DNA of 64,000 nucleotides from positions 132,362,047-132,426,046 of the forward strand of contig OZ023269.1 of the NCBI GenBank assembly GCA_964006375.1, read 5' to 3'. A program made the position numbers and the translations under genes. This stretch comes from Tillus elongatus (lineage: Eukaryota; Arthropoda; Insecta; Coleoptera; Cleridae). The notes beneath the pieces are model-generated. The model was not told the DNA's origin, ran no database searches, and saw only the letters and a program-made list of their open reading frames with translations. How positions within the stretch are numbered: the stretch's first letter is position 1; each line of letters opens with the position of its first letter. Below are positions 13,974 through 26,164 of the stretch, piece by piece.

Positions 13974-14105
13974 ATATAAAAATTGAAACTGACCCTGGAT
14001 ATGTATTCTAGGGGGCCTAGTTCGCGCTCATTGGAAGAAATTTTTTCAAAATTCAAAAGTGAAGATCTCCTCATTAGTGAATTTTTTAAAGAAAATTCAC
14101 TAAAA
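13610..14105 (+). mobile_element. TA-repeat element, copy g
   Basis: Forward copy. It shows TTTCAACTTAGAGACCTAAT, CCCGGAAAAACTGGTCCGAT, GGGCCCATTATTTTTTGAGT, the TA array at 13896-13970, and GAAACTGACCCTGGATATG. It closes with the hairpin end AGTGAATTTTTTAAAGAAAA then TTCACTAAAA. Confidence 0.75.
13896..13970. repeat. (TA)n microsatellite
   Basis: About 75 bp of TA, preceded by a short CA run. Confidence 0.97.
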
Positions 14106-15600
14106 TCGACATACATATCAAAGTTGCCATTTAAAAATTAAATTTTTGATGTCTTTTAATTTTAAATTTAAATTGATATTCTGAGCACCTTATATAATTG
14201 AAAACAACGTTGTCTTGCCTTAAGTTGCCTAATATTTTACCTAACTAATGACAACAAGAGCTTTTGAAATTGATTATTGCCCAGTAGTAATAATCAGCTT
14301 AAGAAAAAAACATCCCTTGCAATTTTTTAATTTTAGTTTTATTATCTTAGAAACGGCGCATTTTAAACACAAGATTGTTTACAAACTTAAACCTGCTGCT
14401 AGATATTAAATTTCAAAGTTGCATAATATATTATGCAATGATCGATTTGAAATAACAAAGATGGCACCGATTTACGGAACAGCTGGAAATTCCTGAAAAC
14501 TGAAAATATGTTAGGTGCGTTAAGCACCAGAAAACTGAGTAGTGAAATTTTAAGAATTATAACTATATTGTTTGTGAAGACAGTGACGCTGAATAACTCT
14601 GTAAAACACATCTATTTAGAATAAATTTTCGTGACCTCAAACAAAAAGCTTTATCAACTATGTTAATTAATGATTCTTGGTAAAAAGAGGTAAGATAAGT
14701 ACAAGCAAGAGGGAAAAGAGATTAAAGCAACAATGAAGAATAAGAAAAGTGGAAAGATGTGTGCAAAAAAGAACGAGAGCCAGTTTTTGAACGTTTAAAT
14801 AGTCTCGGGTCTCGGTCTCTGTACAGGACACCATGAGAGAGGAGAATGGTCAGTTTCAGCTTTCCTTAAATTTATGCTGTTGATGCATCCGATACTTTTT
14901 GCAGTCTGGCTATGTGGCTTTGGCTTTTACTATGTCGTGCAAAATACCAGCCTTACTTCGGTCTCCCGTCTTCGTTCTTCGTATTCACCAGTGTCGCCGA
15001 ATTTTATTTTTTCGAAAAAAGACCGCAAATAAAATTCATAATTTAATTTACAACAACAATACTTGATACTGATTATTGTTTCGGTAGTATACTTAGTTCT
15101 CATCGTCCGTTCTTCAGTTTTTAGCACAGTTTTTAAGTCAATTTGACTTAGGTATGTTTAGTACTAAAATATACATGTTTGGACACATAAATCAAATTTA
15201 CTTTTTATTATAATTCTCTTCTAGAATAAATTCTCCAGCGATTCTCCAGTGCAGTTTTTTTTTTGTTAAATAAAAGTGATCAAAAATATAAGAACGGTAA
15301 AAACTAATACCAAAAGTAGTATTGTAGTGCAATTAAATTTCAAGATAATGATACAAATAGATGGATTTATCACAGCTTTTTTGATCATTATTCATTATTA
15401 AAAGAAATATATTGCTAGATACTAGCGAGACTATCCAGAAGGACTTAGTTACGGAATGGAAACTAATTGCGAAGAAAATTATTTAAAGAAAATAGAGAAG
15501 TTAATGAAGGACAATAAATTTCGGCTTGGGTCTCAGTGACGCATCTTCAATAATTACAAAATAACAAAAAAAAATTGGTGAAAACTTAACAGGGGATAGT
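14106..15600. other. AT-rich stretch without recognised genes
   Basis: About 1.5 kb with no recognisable coding, RNA or repeat signal. The open frames are short and unlike known proteins. Confidence 0.5.
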
Positions 15601-15604
15601 TTAT

Positions 15605-15728
15605 TCAGCTCAGGCACATTGTTTCGACCTCACGACCATTTTCGATAAGCACTAGAGATATATCAAAGACAAAAAAGTATGCGCTAAATTTATAGATATT
15701 GTAACCTTTTAACTGTAAATATAAATTA

Positions 15729-15812
<84 letters not shown>

Positions 15813-15852
15813 CATCGACAATAGTCGTAAAACCAAAACACTGTGTCTAAGC
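15605..15852. repeat. inverted repeat around a TA array
   Basis: The left arm (about 15609-15662) has TTGTTTCGACCTCACGACC and TCGATAAGCACTAGAGATAT. The right arm (15800-15852) has the inverse ATATCTAGTGCTCATCGAC and GTCGTAAAACCAAAACAC. A (TA)n array at 15730-15804 lies between them, next to the right arm. Confidence 0.65.
15730..15804. repeat. (TA)n microsatellite
   Basis: About 75 bp of TA between the arms of an inverted repeat, not in a typical TA-repeat element. Confidence 0.97.
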
Positions 15853-15939
15853 TTAATTAATAACCTCTTGTGAAGTTTTTTCTAAGGGTTTTTATAATTT
15901 TTGCAAGAGAAGTTGATAATCTAGACCTGCCTATATCAG

Positions 15940-16110
15940 GAAAAAAGTCAAGAAACTCATGACCGAGCACCGTCTAGGAAAATGTCCTGGTACAGATGAA
16001 TTAGTGGAACTTTTAATTATGGTGAAAAAATGGAAGAGAATAGTTCGACGTGGTCACGTAGTAATTCAGAAACTGTACAGTAAATTTATGCAGAGTAAAA
16101 ATTTACCACT
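15940..16110 (+). pseudogene. possible reverse transcriptase relic
   Basis: One frame reads KKLMTEHRLGKCPGTDELV, like the K..K..KAPG.D.I..E motif at the start of many LINE reverse transcriptases. Nothing else of the domain is clear, so this is a weak call. Confidence 0.25.
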
Positions 16111-16488
16111 TGTAAAAAGCGAATAAGAAAGAAAATTATCAATTACCTGGATGAAGATCAAAAGAAACTGCTGCGCTTTGGACAATAGAAGAAAAGAATG
16201 GTAGTGTATGCATGAGGATATTTATACAAGAACTGGATGAAAGAGATACCTCCAGGGATAGTTTACGGAAACAGGCTTTAGCTTTAGGTTTGAGATGGTC
16301 TTATTTGAGAAATTTGACATTCTGTTGCCTAATTTGTAGAAGTTGACACCCCAGATCAAGAAATTGTAGTAGGTGATAATTTAGAGTCGTATTTTTGACC
16401 AAGCGTCATTCAAGCTGCGACTCTTTACTTAAATAAAACATTTCCAAATGTTTGCGTGTTTGTATAAGTATGTCATGCTTCCCACTCA

Positions 16489-16665
16489 AAACAGCATATC
16501 AATTTCCCTGGCTTTTCCCTGATTTCCCTGACATGCAAAAATCTATTTCCCTGACTTTGATCTTCCACAATTTACCCCCAACATGTGTAACACACTACTA
16601 AAGAATACAGTAGGTCTTCTAGTCATGGTGGAAAACACACTTTCCCATTTTAAATACAAAGTGAC
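16489..16665. repeat. TTCCCTGA-rich repeat, left copy
   Basis: TTTCCCTGGC, TTTTCCCTGATTTCCCTGAC, then TTCCACAATTTACCCCCAAC and TAGTCATGGTGGAAAACACA. The same block, in the same order, is found at 17933-18090 on the other side of LINE A copy 1. Confidence 0.8.
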
Positions 16666-16689
16666 CAATGAATGCAACACAAAAAAACA

Positions 16690-17880
16690 TGTTTTGTGGT
16701 TTTGCCCTCTCTACACTTATTTATTATGGGGAAGGCCAGGCTAAGACTATACAGACTAGCCTGCAATGCTAGTAGACTTAAGATCAACCCAGGCTTCAGG
16801 GGCCACTGCAAAATTCAGGAGATCGTGAAGGAGCCCATGCATGAAATGAGGTCAGACTTCATGAGCCCGCGAATCTGCGGCGAAAACAACTTTACAGTGG
16901 AAATCGCCGACCGCAAGGCATAGTGGGAGGAGACGCCGGGAATACCACGGGACGCGCTTGTCTGGTTCGCGGACGGATGCGGCGGGCAGCGTGGGATGGG
17001 GGTAGGTGTTTATTCGGAAGGACCGAGGGTAAGTCATAGTATTTCCCTCGGAGTCCATGCAACGGTCTTTCAGGCCGAAATGTACGCCATCCTGCACTGT
17101 GTGCGGGAGAACAAGAGGAGGGGCTACACCAACAAGCGGATCCTCATAGCTACAGACAGCCCTTAAGGCCCTGAGTAGCCCACGGGTAAGTTACTGGCTG
17201 ATGAGTGAGTCCCGAGACGGGACGAGCGACCTGGCTGGGCAGAATCAGGTCACCCTCATCTGGGTGCCGGGTCACTCGGGGGTCAAAGGCAATGAAGAAG
17301 CTGACAATCTCGCGAAGAGAGGGTCAGCAGAACCATTTATTGAACCAGAACCCACTCTGGGCGTGACAAAGAGCACTGCCAGGGGAGCCATTAAGTTCTG
17401 GGTTAGAAACCAACACAAGGGGTACTGGGCAGACTGTCCAGGGCTCAGACATGGGAAGTCAATAATTGACGAACCCAGTTCAAAGAGAGCTATGGAGCTG
17501 CTAAATCTTAGCAAAGGACAGCTCAGAAACATAGCAGGTCTCTTGATGGGACACATGGCCGTCAAGAAATTCCTCCATAAAATGGGGCGGTTTGAGGGGG
17601 ACTTCGCATGCAGACTCTGCGGCGAGGGGGAGGAATCATCCCAGCACATCTTGTGTGAGTGTATAGCTCTGGACCGCAAAAGACAACTGATCTACGGTCA
17701 GTCTAGACCGGAGACAGAGCAATATAAAACTTCACCCTACCAATCGCTGTGCAGACTAGTTCAAGGCACAGTGATTTTGGAATGGGTGGAGTAAAAAGAC
17801 TAGGGGCATGCACAAGAAGCCAAAGGCTGCAGTGCTTTCGGGGAGGCGAAGTCGCGGACGAGCACTGAGGGAGAAAAAAG
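16690..17880 (+). mobile_element. LINE family A, 5'-truncated copy 1
   Basis: GC-richer plus-strand sequence with the end of a LINE protein: an RNase H domain, a C-terminal Cys/His finger, and the LINE 3' end (GTGCTTTCGGGGAGGCGAAG, then GGACGAGCACTGAGGGAG and an A-run). It is interrupted by stops at about 16921 and a frameshift near 17162. RNase H plus a terminal CCHC points to the I/LOA/Outcast-like part of non-LTR elements. Confidence 0.8.
16940..17794 (+). pseudogene. LINE A RNase H and zinc-finger C-terminus
   Basis: RNase H catalytic residues can be placed: LVWFADGCGGQRG (Asp), VFQAEMYAI (Glu), RILIATDS (Asp) and LIWVPGHSGVKGNEEADNLA (Asp). The domain would remove RNA from the RNA:DNA hybrid during reverse transcription. 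Downstream, CRLCGEGEESSQHILCEC has a C-x2-C-x8-H-x4-C spacing, typical of LINE C-termini. Compared with the copy at 32852, eight bases are missing at about 17160 in the TDRQAALEAL region, giving TDSP followed by a stop. From 17201 to the TAA at 17794 the frame is open for 197 codons. Confidence 0.85.
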
Positions 17881-17924
17881 GGTTATGCTTCAAACTACAC
17901 TAGTATTTCATAGGGTTTCTACAA

Positions 17925-19239
<1,315 letters not shown>

Positions 19240-21014
19240 ATATTTTTTTTATATTCAACAACACACCACGAGGGCTTACAGCCTAAACACCATCGCACTG
19301 TGGGTGTCGACAAGGAGGAAAGAGGCAACTTGTTAATTCTGGACTTGAAGGTTTGGAGGTTCGGAGGAGAAGGAAAAACATGTGCCTGCAAGGAATTCCA
19401 CAACTTGGCAGTCCTCGGGACAAAAGAGCGGGCATAACAAGATGTTCTATGTCTGGTGACCTGGACAGTAAAAGGGTGCATTCGCTCTGTTCCCCTGGTA
19501 GATCTGTTGGGGGCAGCAGGTGGAGGAACTACGTAAGAAAGCTCCTCTGAGCAGTGCCCGTGCAGATATCTATTTTAAAAAAAAGAGAGGGAGAGGTCAC
19601 CAACGGCACGTCGGTGGGCAAGCGATGGCAGCCTTTGGGTGAGGGTAGGGTCACCGATGAGACGTATAGCTCTCTTCTGATTGGGGTCCAGGATAGCGAG
19701 TGTAGAAGCAGCAGCGGCACCCCAGATGTGAGAACAGTATTCGAGGTTTGGCCTTATTTGTGAAGTATATAAGGTATAGAGATTAGCTGGTGAAAAGTAT
19801 TTGCGAGCCCGGAAGAGGAAACCTAATTTCTTAGTAGCCGCTTCTGCAATTGATGTGGCATGTTGGTGCCAATTGGGATTTCGATCCACAGAAATGTCAA
19901 CAAGTGAAAAGGACTCATTACTTTGAATAACTTGAGTGTTCATTGTGATAAGTCTAGGGCTGGTGTATCTCTTATGAGATAGAAAGCAAGACTAAGATTT
20001 GCTGGAGTTGAATTGTACAAGATTTCTACTTCCCCAGTCTAATATTTTTTGGAGATCCATGAGTCTGTGATCCTAATTTAATTGGGCTGAAGAGACAGGC
20101 TTAGAATATTGTATATTACAGTGGATAGTGCTGTCGTCCGCGTAACTGTAAACTGGGTTGGATGTGCTAGAGAGGAGGTCATTGATATAGAGAAGAAACA
20201 AAGTAGGGGCTGAAGCTGAATCTTGAGAGACTCCTGTATTAATTGGATACAGTTTAGAGAAATGGCCATCCACGACAACAGAAATGCTCCGGTTGGAGAG
20301 GAAATTTGCTGTCCAGGTACAGAGTTTTGGTGGTAGGCGATAGGCTGGAGGTTTATTAAGCAGCGCTGCGTGCCAAACCTTGTCGAATGCTTTGGATATG
20401 TCTAGAGCAACAATCTGGAATTCACCGTGTAGTTCCATAGACTTGTTCCAAGAATGGGTAACAAACGAAAGGCGGTCAGCAGTTGATCTGCGCTGATGGA
20501 ATCCATACTGCCTGTCGTGGATTAGACTGGTTTTTTCAATAAATTTTAGTAATTCGGTGTCTTTATACTTTTCCATCACTTTAGAGACGACTGAAAGGAG
20601 AGAAATAGGCCTGTAGTTGCTAGGAAGCGCTTTGGATCCTTTCTTGGGGGTGGGTTGTACTCGAGGAGTTTTCCAGTTACTAGGGAATATGCCTCGATTG
20701 TAAGATGTCTGAAACAGAAGAGTTGGGACAGGAGTAAGTTCTGAGTGCGCATTTTTTGAGAACAATTGCTGGGATCTCGTCAAGGCTAGAGGCTTTCCTG
20801 GTATTAAGAGAAAAGAGCATCTTACGTACCTTTTTAGTTTTAAAAATGGTATCCGTCATTTTATGCGCGACATTGGGGACTGTTGGTGGTTGAACATTTG
20901 GAGGTGGGTTGAGAGTAGAATTGCCGGCGAACAACAAGGCAAAAAGTTCAGCCTTGCCCAGGGCGGTAGAAACAATTTCATCCCCTGAAACAAGAGGTGG
21001 GAATGTGCTCTTTC
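19240..21014 (-). mobile_element. LINE family D, copy D1 (minus part)
   Basis: A minus-strand LINE whose 3' end is at about 19240-19260 (CCTCGTGGTGTGTTGTTGAA then an A/T-rich tail). It is 5'-truncated at 21014. It carries the RT and the conserved C-terminal region IRPNLEYCSHIWGAA, AIRLIGDPTL and PRTAKLWNSLQAHVFP. The family resembles the CR1/L2-like branch of Jockey-group LINEs. It joins head-to-head to a second D fragment at 21015. Confidence 0.85.
20073..20783 (-). pseudogene. LINE D1 reverse transcriptase
   Basis: An open frame of 236 codons: NYRPISLLSVVSKVME, QYGFHQRRSTADRL, QIVALDISKAFDKVWH (motif A, catalytic Asp), INTGVSQDSASAPTLFLLY (motif B, normally GVPQGS), and VYSYADDSTIH (YADD active site). 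The altered motif B and neighbouring frameshifts mean it is not functional. The downstream thumb and C-terminus are in another frame at 19943-19575. Confidence 0.85.
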
Positions 21015-21410
21015 CGGAGCATTTCTGTTGTCGTGGATGGGCATTCCTCTAAACTGTATACAATTAATGCAGGAGTCCATCAAGGTTCAGCTTAAGCCCC
21101 TACTTTGTTTCTTCTCGCTCAGAGGAGCTCCACCTGCTGCCCCCAACAGATCAACCAGGGGAACAGAGCGAATGCACCCTTTTACTGTCCAGGTCGCCAG
21201 ACATAGATGCCGCTCTTTTGTCCCGATGACTTCCAAGTTGTGGAACTCCTTGCCGGCACATGTTTTTCCTTCTCCCCGAACCTCCAAACCTTCAAGTCCA
21301 GAATTAACAAGTTGCCTCTTTCCTCCTTGTCGACACACACGGTACGATAGTATTTAGACTGTGAGCCCTCGTGGTGTGTTGTTGAAATAATAAATAAATA
21401 AAAACAGAGG
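21015..21410 (+). mobile_element. LINE family D fragment, head-to-head partner
   Basis: Plus strand. A short RT piece (VVVDG..., TLCFFS-like) is joined directly to the C-terminal end (CPQQINQGNRANAPFYC region) and the LINE 3' UTR with its own AATAAATAAATAAA tail. The middle of the element, from YADD to the EELSS region, is deleted. Its 5' end touches the 5' end of D1. Confidence 0.75.
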
Positions 21411-22335
21411 TGCATGGAGAAATACTTTTAGGAAATAGCATAGATTTTGTGGTGTGCCTACCCCACATGGAAACGGCCTGACGGGGACGGGTAATAATAG
21501 TATTAGTAGCAGTCAGTAATACAGATTGTAATTCGTATACTAGTACTGTTATCTGAAATAAAATGTTTTAAAATATGGTGTTAAGTTATTTACAATTTAA
21601 AGCTGGTGAAATTGCTGGACACGCTTCATAATAGGTTACTTTATATTATTTTTATGTTTTTATGAGAATTATAACGATATGACAACAGTGTGATAGTGCA
21701 CCTGCTTTCTGCATGGCAAACAGCTTTACCAGACCAGGAGCATGTGTCATTAGATTGCATGCTTCATTGGACACTGCGTACTGTTTACAGCATACAGTTT
21801 TGCTAGATACTGTGCAATTAATTAAATTACAAAATAAACAGCTTCAAAGACATTAAATAAAATATAGAGATAACCGTGCTTTTCTAATAAGTAGTAAACG
21901 CTTTATAACGGTCAAGGCTGCGCGTAAAACTCTTCGTCCTCTTCTTTTTTGCGAATTACCAGTAAATCGTGCTAGTTTATTCAACTTATCTATGGAATCT
22001 TATGTCTTATGTAATAGCCAAGAGAAGCTAACGTTTCTTTCATTCAGAAGAACTGTAGCTGACTTGACCGATGTCATTACTGAGAAGAGTGAAGAAATCG
22101 GAAATTACCTGAAGAGAGAACTGTCCAATAGAGCAAGTTATAAAACTACAATACAAACCAAGAACAAACATTTTAGTCAAAAACATAACGATGCAAATTT
22201 ATTGACTGAAAGAAGATTATCAAACACTAGATTGTATCATAGAAAACATTTCTAAAAGTAAATAAGATTATATCAAGGAGACCTAAAGGAAAACCCAAAT
22301 GATCTGGGCCTTCTCGTTTCGAGAGAAGAATGTAA
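21411..22335. other. unrecognised stretch
   Basis: AT-rich. A frame at 21992-22252 is open for 87 codons (MESYVLCNSQEKLTFLSF...) but I recognise no domain, and there is no splice or codon evidence that it is a gene. Confidence 0.4.
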
Positions 22336-22339
22336 AAAA

Positions 22340-23534
22340 GTCTAGACGCAGCAAGTGCGTTATGGTACTGAATTTTCATAAAAATGTTTTTAATGGCAAA
22401 TATATCTTTTAGAATGAAAACAGACATCAAATTTGGCTAAATATTTTTTACACAAAATTTTGCTAAAAGAATACAAAAAATTAAAATTATATACCTAATC
22501 TGTAATTAAAACTGAAAATAAAATTTATTTGCACGCAAACACATTAAAACCTTATTTTAGACGAATTTCGTTTAAAAAATATCCCATGAATTGAATAACT
22601 TTTCATACCAAAATTCTCAACAAATGTTTCTTCAAAGAAAATTCATTAAATTCATTTATAAGAAACTTCGCTATTAAAAGAACATTTTCTACCCGAAAAT
22701 TAGCTAATAGAAATAAAGTAAATCAATTAAGAAATATTCAAAATCTGATCTAAATACAAACTAGATACTTCTTCTGTGACTTCACAGAAAAAATTCTTTT
22801 GCGTGTGGATGCAGTAAAAATTGAATCCGGTCGTAGAGAAGAAAAGAACCTCTTTTGATGTCACAAATCTCCACGTCTATGTTAACTGTGTAACGGTTTT
22901 ACTAACTAAGGGCAACAACAGCTGCTACTAAACTTGAACTAAAAGTCTTAAACGTGCTTATCTTTTATTTTCAACAAAAAGTCGCTATAAACAGTGGAAT
23001 TACACAATCTGATTAGATAACGTCAAAACTGAATCAAAAACGAAAAAAAAAGTTGGAAGAAAAATTCAGTCAACTTGATATTTGAACCGGCATCCCCTCG
23101 CTCATCAGCCATGCATCTAACAATTCCACCACTGTAAGCCTTGTATCACACTCTGCAATGAAAGGTAGATAACCGATAATGGTCTTAAGGTATTTATTTG
23201 TAATATGTAAGGTCTTTAGAGGCAGATTTTGCAACTATTTTAACAAACGAGAAGTGTAGCATAAATCTAAAACATTCTAATATACATTTTATGCAATATT
23301 TACCATTTATAAACCGCAATACTTATACTATTTGTCACGTTTCAAATCTCCAGTTTGACATTTACAAGAGAAAAATTATAAAATTTTCAAACTAATCTTT
23401 CTGGTACTTCGTGAACTTTTTGCGCTATGAAAAGATAAACGTTGTTTGTAATATTTAATAGATTTTGTTTAATACATACAATATTTTGCTATTGCGCCTT
23501 TTTGTGGCACTAAAATTTTGCTTTATTAAGTGCC
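22340..23534 (+). mobile_element. large form of the interspersed family, copy 2
   Basis: Starts with the family's 5' end (TCTAGACGCAGCAAGTGCG, TTATGGTACTGAATTTTCAT). It then follows copy 1 (12430) almost base for base, including the reverse tRNA-like segment, to GCTTTATTAAGTGCCGG. It lacks the TA block that follows copy 1. A partial reverse copy is at 56455-56905. Confidence 0.65.
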
Positions 23535-23689
23535 GGAATGAAAATATGTCAAAATTAGCAGCTGCCAGTGAATCGATATTTTGGACTGCTTAAAAGTTTG
23601 GTATAAACATATATTTTAAATTGTAATTATATCACGTACAAAAGCTTTGGCTTCGTTGTGTAATACGCTGTATAATAAGGTCATATTAA

Positions 23690-23691
<2 letters not shown>

Positions 23692-23758
<67 letters not shown>
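23692..23758. repeat. (TA)n microsatellite
   Basis: About 67 bp of TA. The flanks are not the usual TA-repeat element. Confidence 0.97.
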
Positions 23759-23762
<4 letters not shown>

Positions 23763-23885
23763 TTTTCGGTTTTCATTGAAAAAGTACGTTTATTTTGAAA
23801 ACGGTCAAGTTTTTCGACTTCAAGGAAGTATACCTTTTTGTTTGAAACTAAATGGACTTTTTTATTTTTGTTCGAAAATGTGCAT

Positions 23886-24093
23886 ACAGGCTGGACAAAA
23901 AATTATGACCATGTTAATGAACCAGTGTTACTGTCGGTGGCGCCACCAAGCGGCAGTGGTGAAATTGATACCGTCATCGTATTACGCAGGATGACTAATA
24001 ATACCATGCCACATTTCATAATAATATGTTGAACCCCTTTTAAGATATTTAAGAAAATAGTTTTAAGAAAAATTATATAACCACCCTGTAAAA
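23886..24093. mobile_element. possible short MITE with CAGG/CCTG ends
   Basis: The left end ACAGGCTGGACAAAAAATTA and the right end TATAACCACCCTGTA have the look of mariner-type termini about 205 bp apart. The ends match only over a few bases, so this is tentative. Confidence 0.35.
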
Positions 24094-24537
24094 CGAAAAC
24101 GAGTAACATCTTACTAAAGCATGTTATCCCAATCGTTTTATTTCTGTGCCAGCTTAGCTAATGTCTAATTAATTATGAGGCCGCCCTGTATAGACCCGTA
24201 AAATGTGCTTAATAACTTTTTTGAGAGTATTTACATATGACAAGACATAATATAGGGTGGCGCCTTAAAAACGAAACAGACCGATTTGCGTCCAGAGAAT
24301 TTTTTTTAAGAAACGCTAAACACTTCAATTCTAATATTGAGGGGGACATGTTTTGACATAAAACTCAACTTTGTCACATCAACCCCTTAAGGGTGGTGAT
24401 AACAACCCTTATATTTTAAATAGAAACATGGGTCGAGTGTTACATCATTTGAAAGCTTTTTCTTTTCTGAATTCAGCACACTAATTTTTTTGGAAGTTTT
24501 ATCAACTCGTTTAAAAATTATTCACAGCTGAAGATGC

Positions 24538-24645
24538 AAAAACGCATTTCACTCATTCCGATAAGAAATGTGCTGATAGTCAATGTTTTGTTGGATTGTA
24601 AATCAGAACATTTCTTATCGGAATGAGAGAAATGCGCTTTATTAT
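24538..24645. repeat. internal hairpin in E1 upstream of the transposase
   Basis: GCATTTCACTCATTCCGATA, AGAAATGTGCTG is followed about 40 bp later by its inverse CAGAACATTTCTTATCGGAA, TGAGAGAAATGC. The arms are about 32 bp, separate from the terminal inverted repeats, and just before the transposase frame. Confidence 0.75.
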
Positions 24646-24670
24646 TTCAGTTTATCGGTCGGTTTGATAC

Positions 24671-25790
24671 TTGATAGTACTACCGAAAATCAATTTCACA
24701 ATTGTGTATTCTGTAGAAGAAAGAGTTGAAATAATTACTCTTTTCTTAAAAAACGATGACTGTGCCAACCGTACCGTAAATTTGTTTAATGAACGACATT
24801 CGAATAGACATGTTAACAGAAAATACATTTTGGAGTTAGTTGCAAAGTTTAGACAAAGTGGTTCAGTAGCCAACAAAAAACTGGATCCTGAACGTGAATT
24901 TCCGGTTAGAAATGAGACTACTGAGATTGAAGTTTTATGACAAATTGCTGCAGACCCAACTTTGAGCACGAGAAAATTTGCCACTGTTTTAGACACCAAA
25001 AGAAGAACTATTCATCGAATATTGAAGCATCATAAATTTCACCCGTATAAAATTCATCTTGTACAACAACTGAATGAAGATGATTTTGATCGGCGGCTGG
25101 AGTTTTGTGAAGTTATGACTGCACGAATATCTGATAACAGGAACTTTCTGTTCAATATCTGTTTTTCAGACGGGTGTACGTTTTTATTAAACTCTACAGT
25201 CAATCGTCATAATTGTCGTTATTGGGCAGATAATAATCAAAGGAATTTTCACGAAGTCCACACTTAAACTCCACAGAAACTGAATGTCTGAACTGGTATT
25301 TTTGGATTTTTATCGGATAAATTTTTCATGATGGAAATTTGAGTGGCGACACGTATTTGGAGTTACTAGAAGATATCGTTTACCCTCTACTAATTGACAT
25401 TGTTGAAAATGATGATCGCTATGAAGAAAATCAATTAGTGTTTCAACAAGATGGAGCTCCTCCGAATTTTTCACAACGTGTTAGGGAGTTTTTGAACAGA
25501 GAGTTTCCATGACAATGGATTGGGCGTGGAGGTGTTATTGAGTGGCCCCCTAGATCACCGGATTTAACTCCTTTAGACTTATTTCTATGGTGCCATTTAA
25601 AGAGTTGAATTAACGCAAGAGAACCGGAGTCTCTGGAAGATTTACGACGACGAATTGTTGAAGAATGCCGTCTAATAACTCCACAAATGCTCCAGAATGT
25701 CAGAGCTCGTTTTGAACAAAATTTGTACTTTTGTATGGAAGCTGGTGGTCAACAATTTGAACACTCACTTAACTCAATAAACATGTTTGA
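24671..25790 (+). pseudogene. E1 transposase pseudogene (DDE/D type)
   Basis: The N-terminal helix-turn-helix region is open from about 24671 (VYSVEERVEIITLFLKNDD, RKYILELVAKFRQSGSVAN). It is broken by TGA at 24938, resumes in the same frame (TRKFATVLDTKRRTIHRIL) to a TAA at 25265, then has more stops (WTGI changed to *TGI) and a frame change. Catalytic positions: FSDGCTF (first Asp), FQQDGAPPNF (second Asp), PPRSPDLTPLDLFLW (third Asp), with 36 residues between the second and third by my count. At least four disabling changes are visible. Confidence 0.85.
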
Positions 25791-26164
25791 AGGTTTGGTT
25801 TTGTTTTTTAGTTTCTTTTTAACGAAAAATTGATTAATTAGTGCATTTCATATCACAATAAATGAAATACTTTCTTGTAACTCCAACTGTGAATTATTTT
25901 TAAACGAGTTGATAAAACTTCCATAAAAATGAGTGTGCTGAATTCAGAAAAGAAAGAGCTTTCAAATGATGTAACACTCGACCCATGTTCCCTATTTAAA
26001 ATATAAGGGTTGTTATCACCACCCTTAAGGGGTTGATTTGACAAAGTTGAGTTTTATGTCAAAACATGTCTTCCTTAATATTAAAATTAACGTGTTTCAA
26101 CGTTTCTTAACAAAAATTTATCTGGACGCAAATCGGTCTGTTTCGTTTTCAGTGCGCCACCCTG

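Larger units (their letters stand above)
24253..26164 (+). mobile_element. mariner-like element E1, complete but dead
   Basis: 1912 bp flanked by TA on both sides. Inverted ends of about 290 bp (24253-24540 and 25880-26164) are roughly 90% alike: (C)AGGGTGGCGC, AAAACGAAACAGACCGATTT, TCAACCCCTTAAGGGTGGTG and so on. A broken transposase lies between. It belongs to the IS630-Tc1-mariner superfamily, which inserts at TA by cut and paste. Confidence 0.88.
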
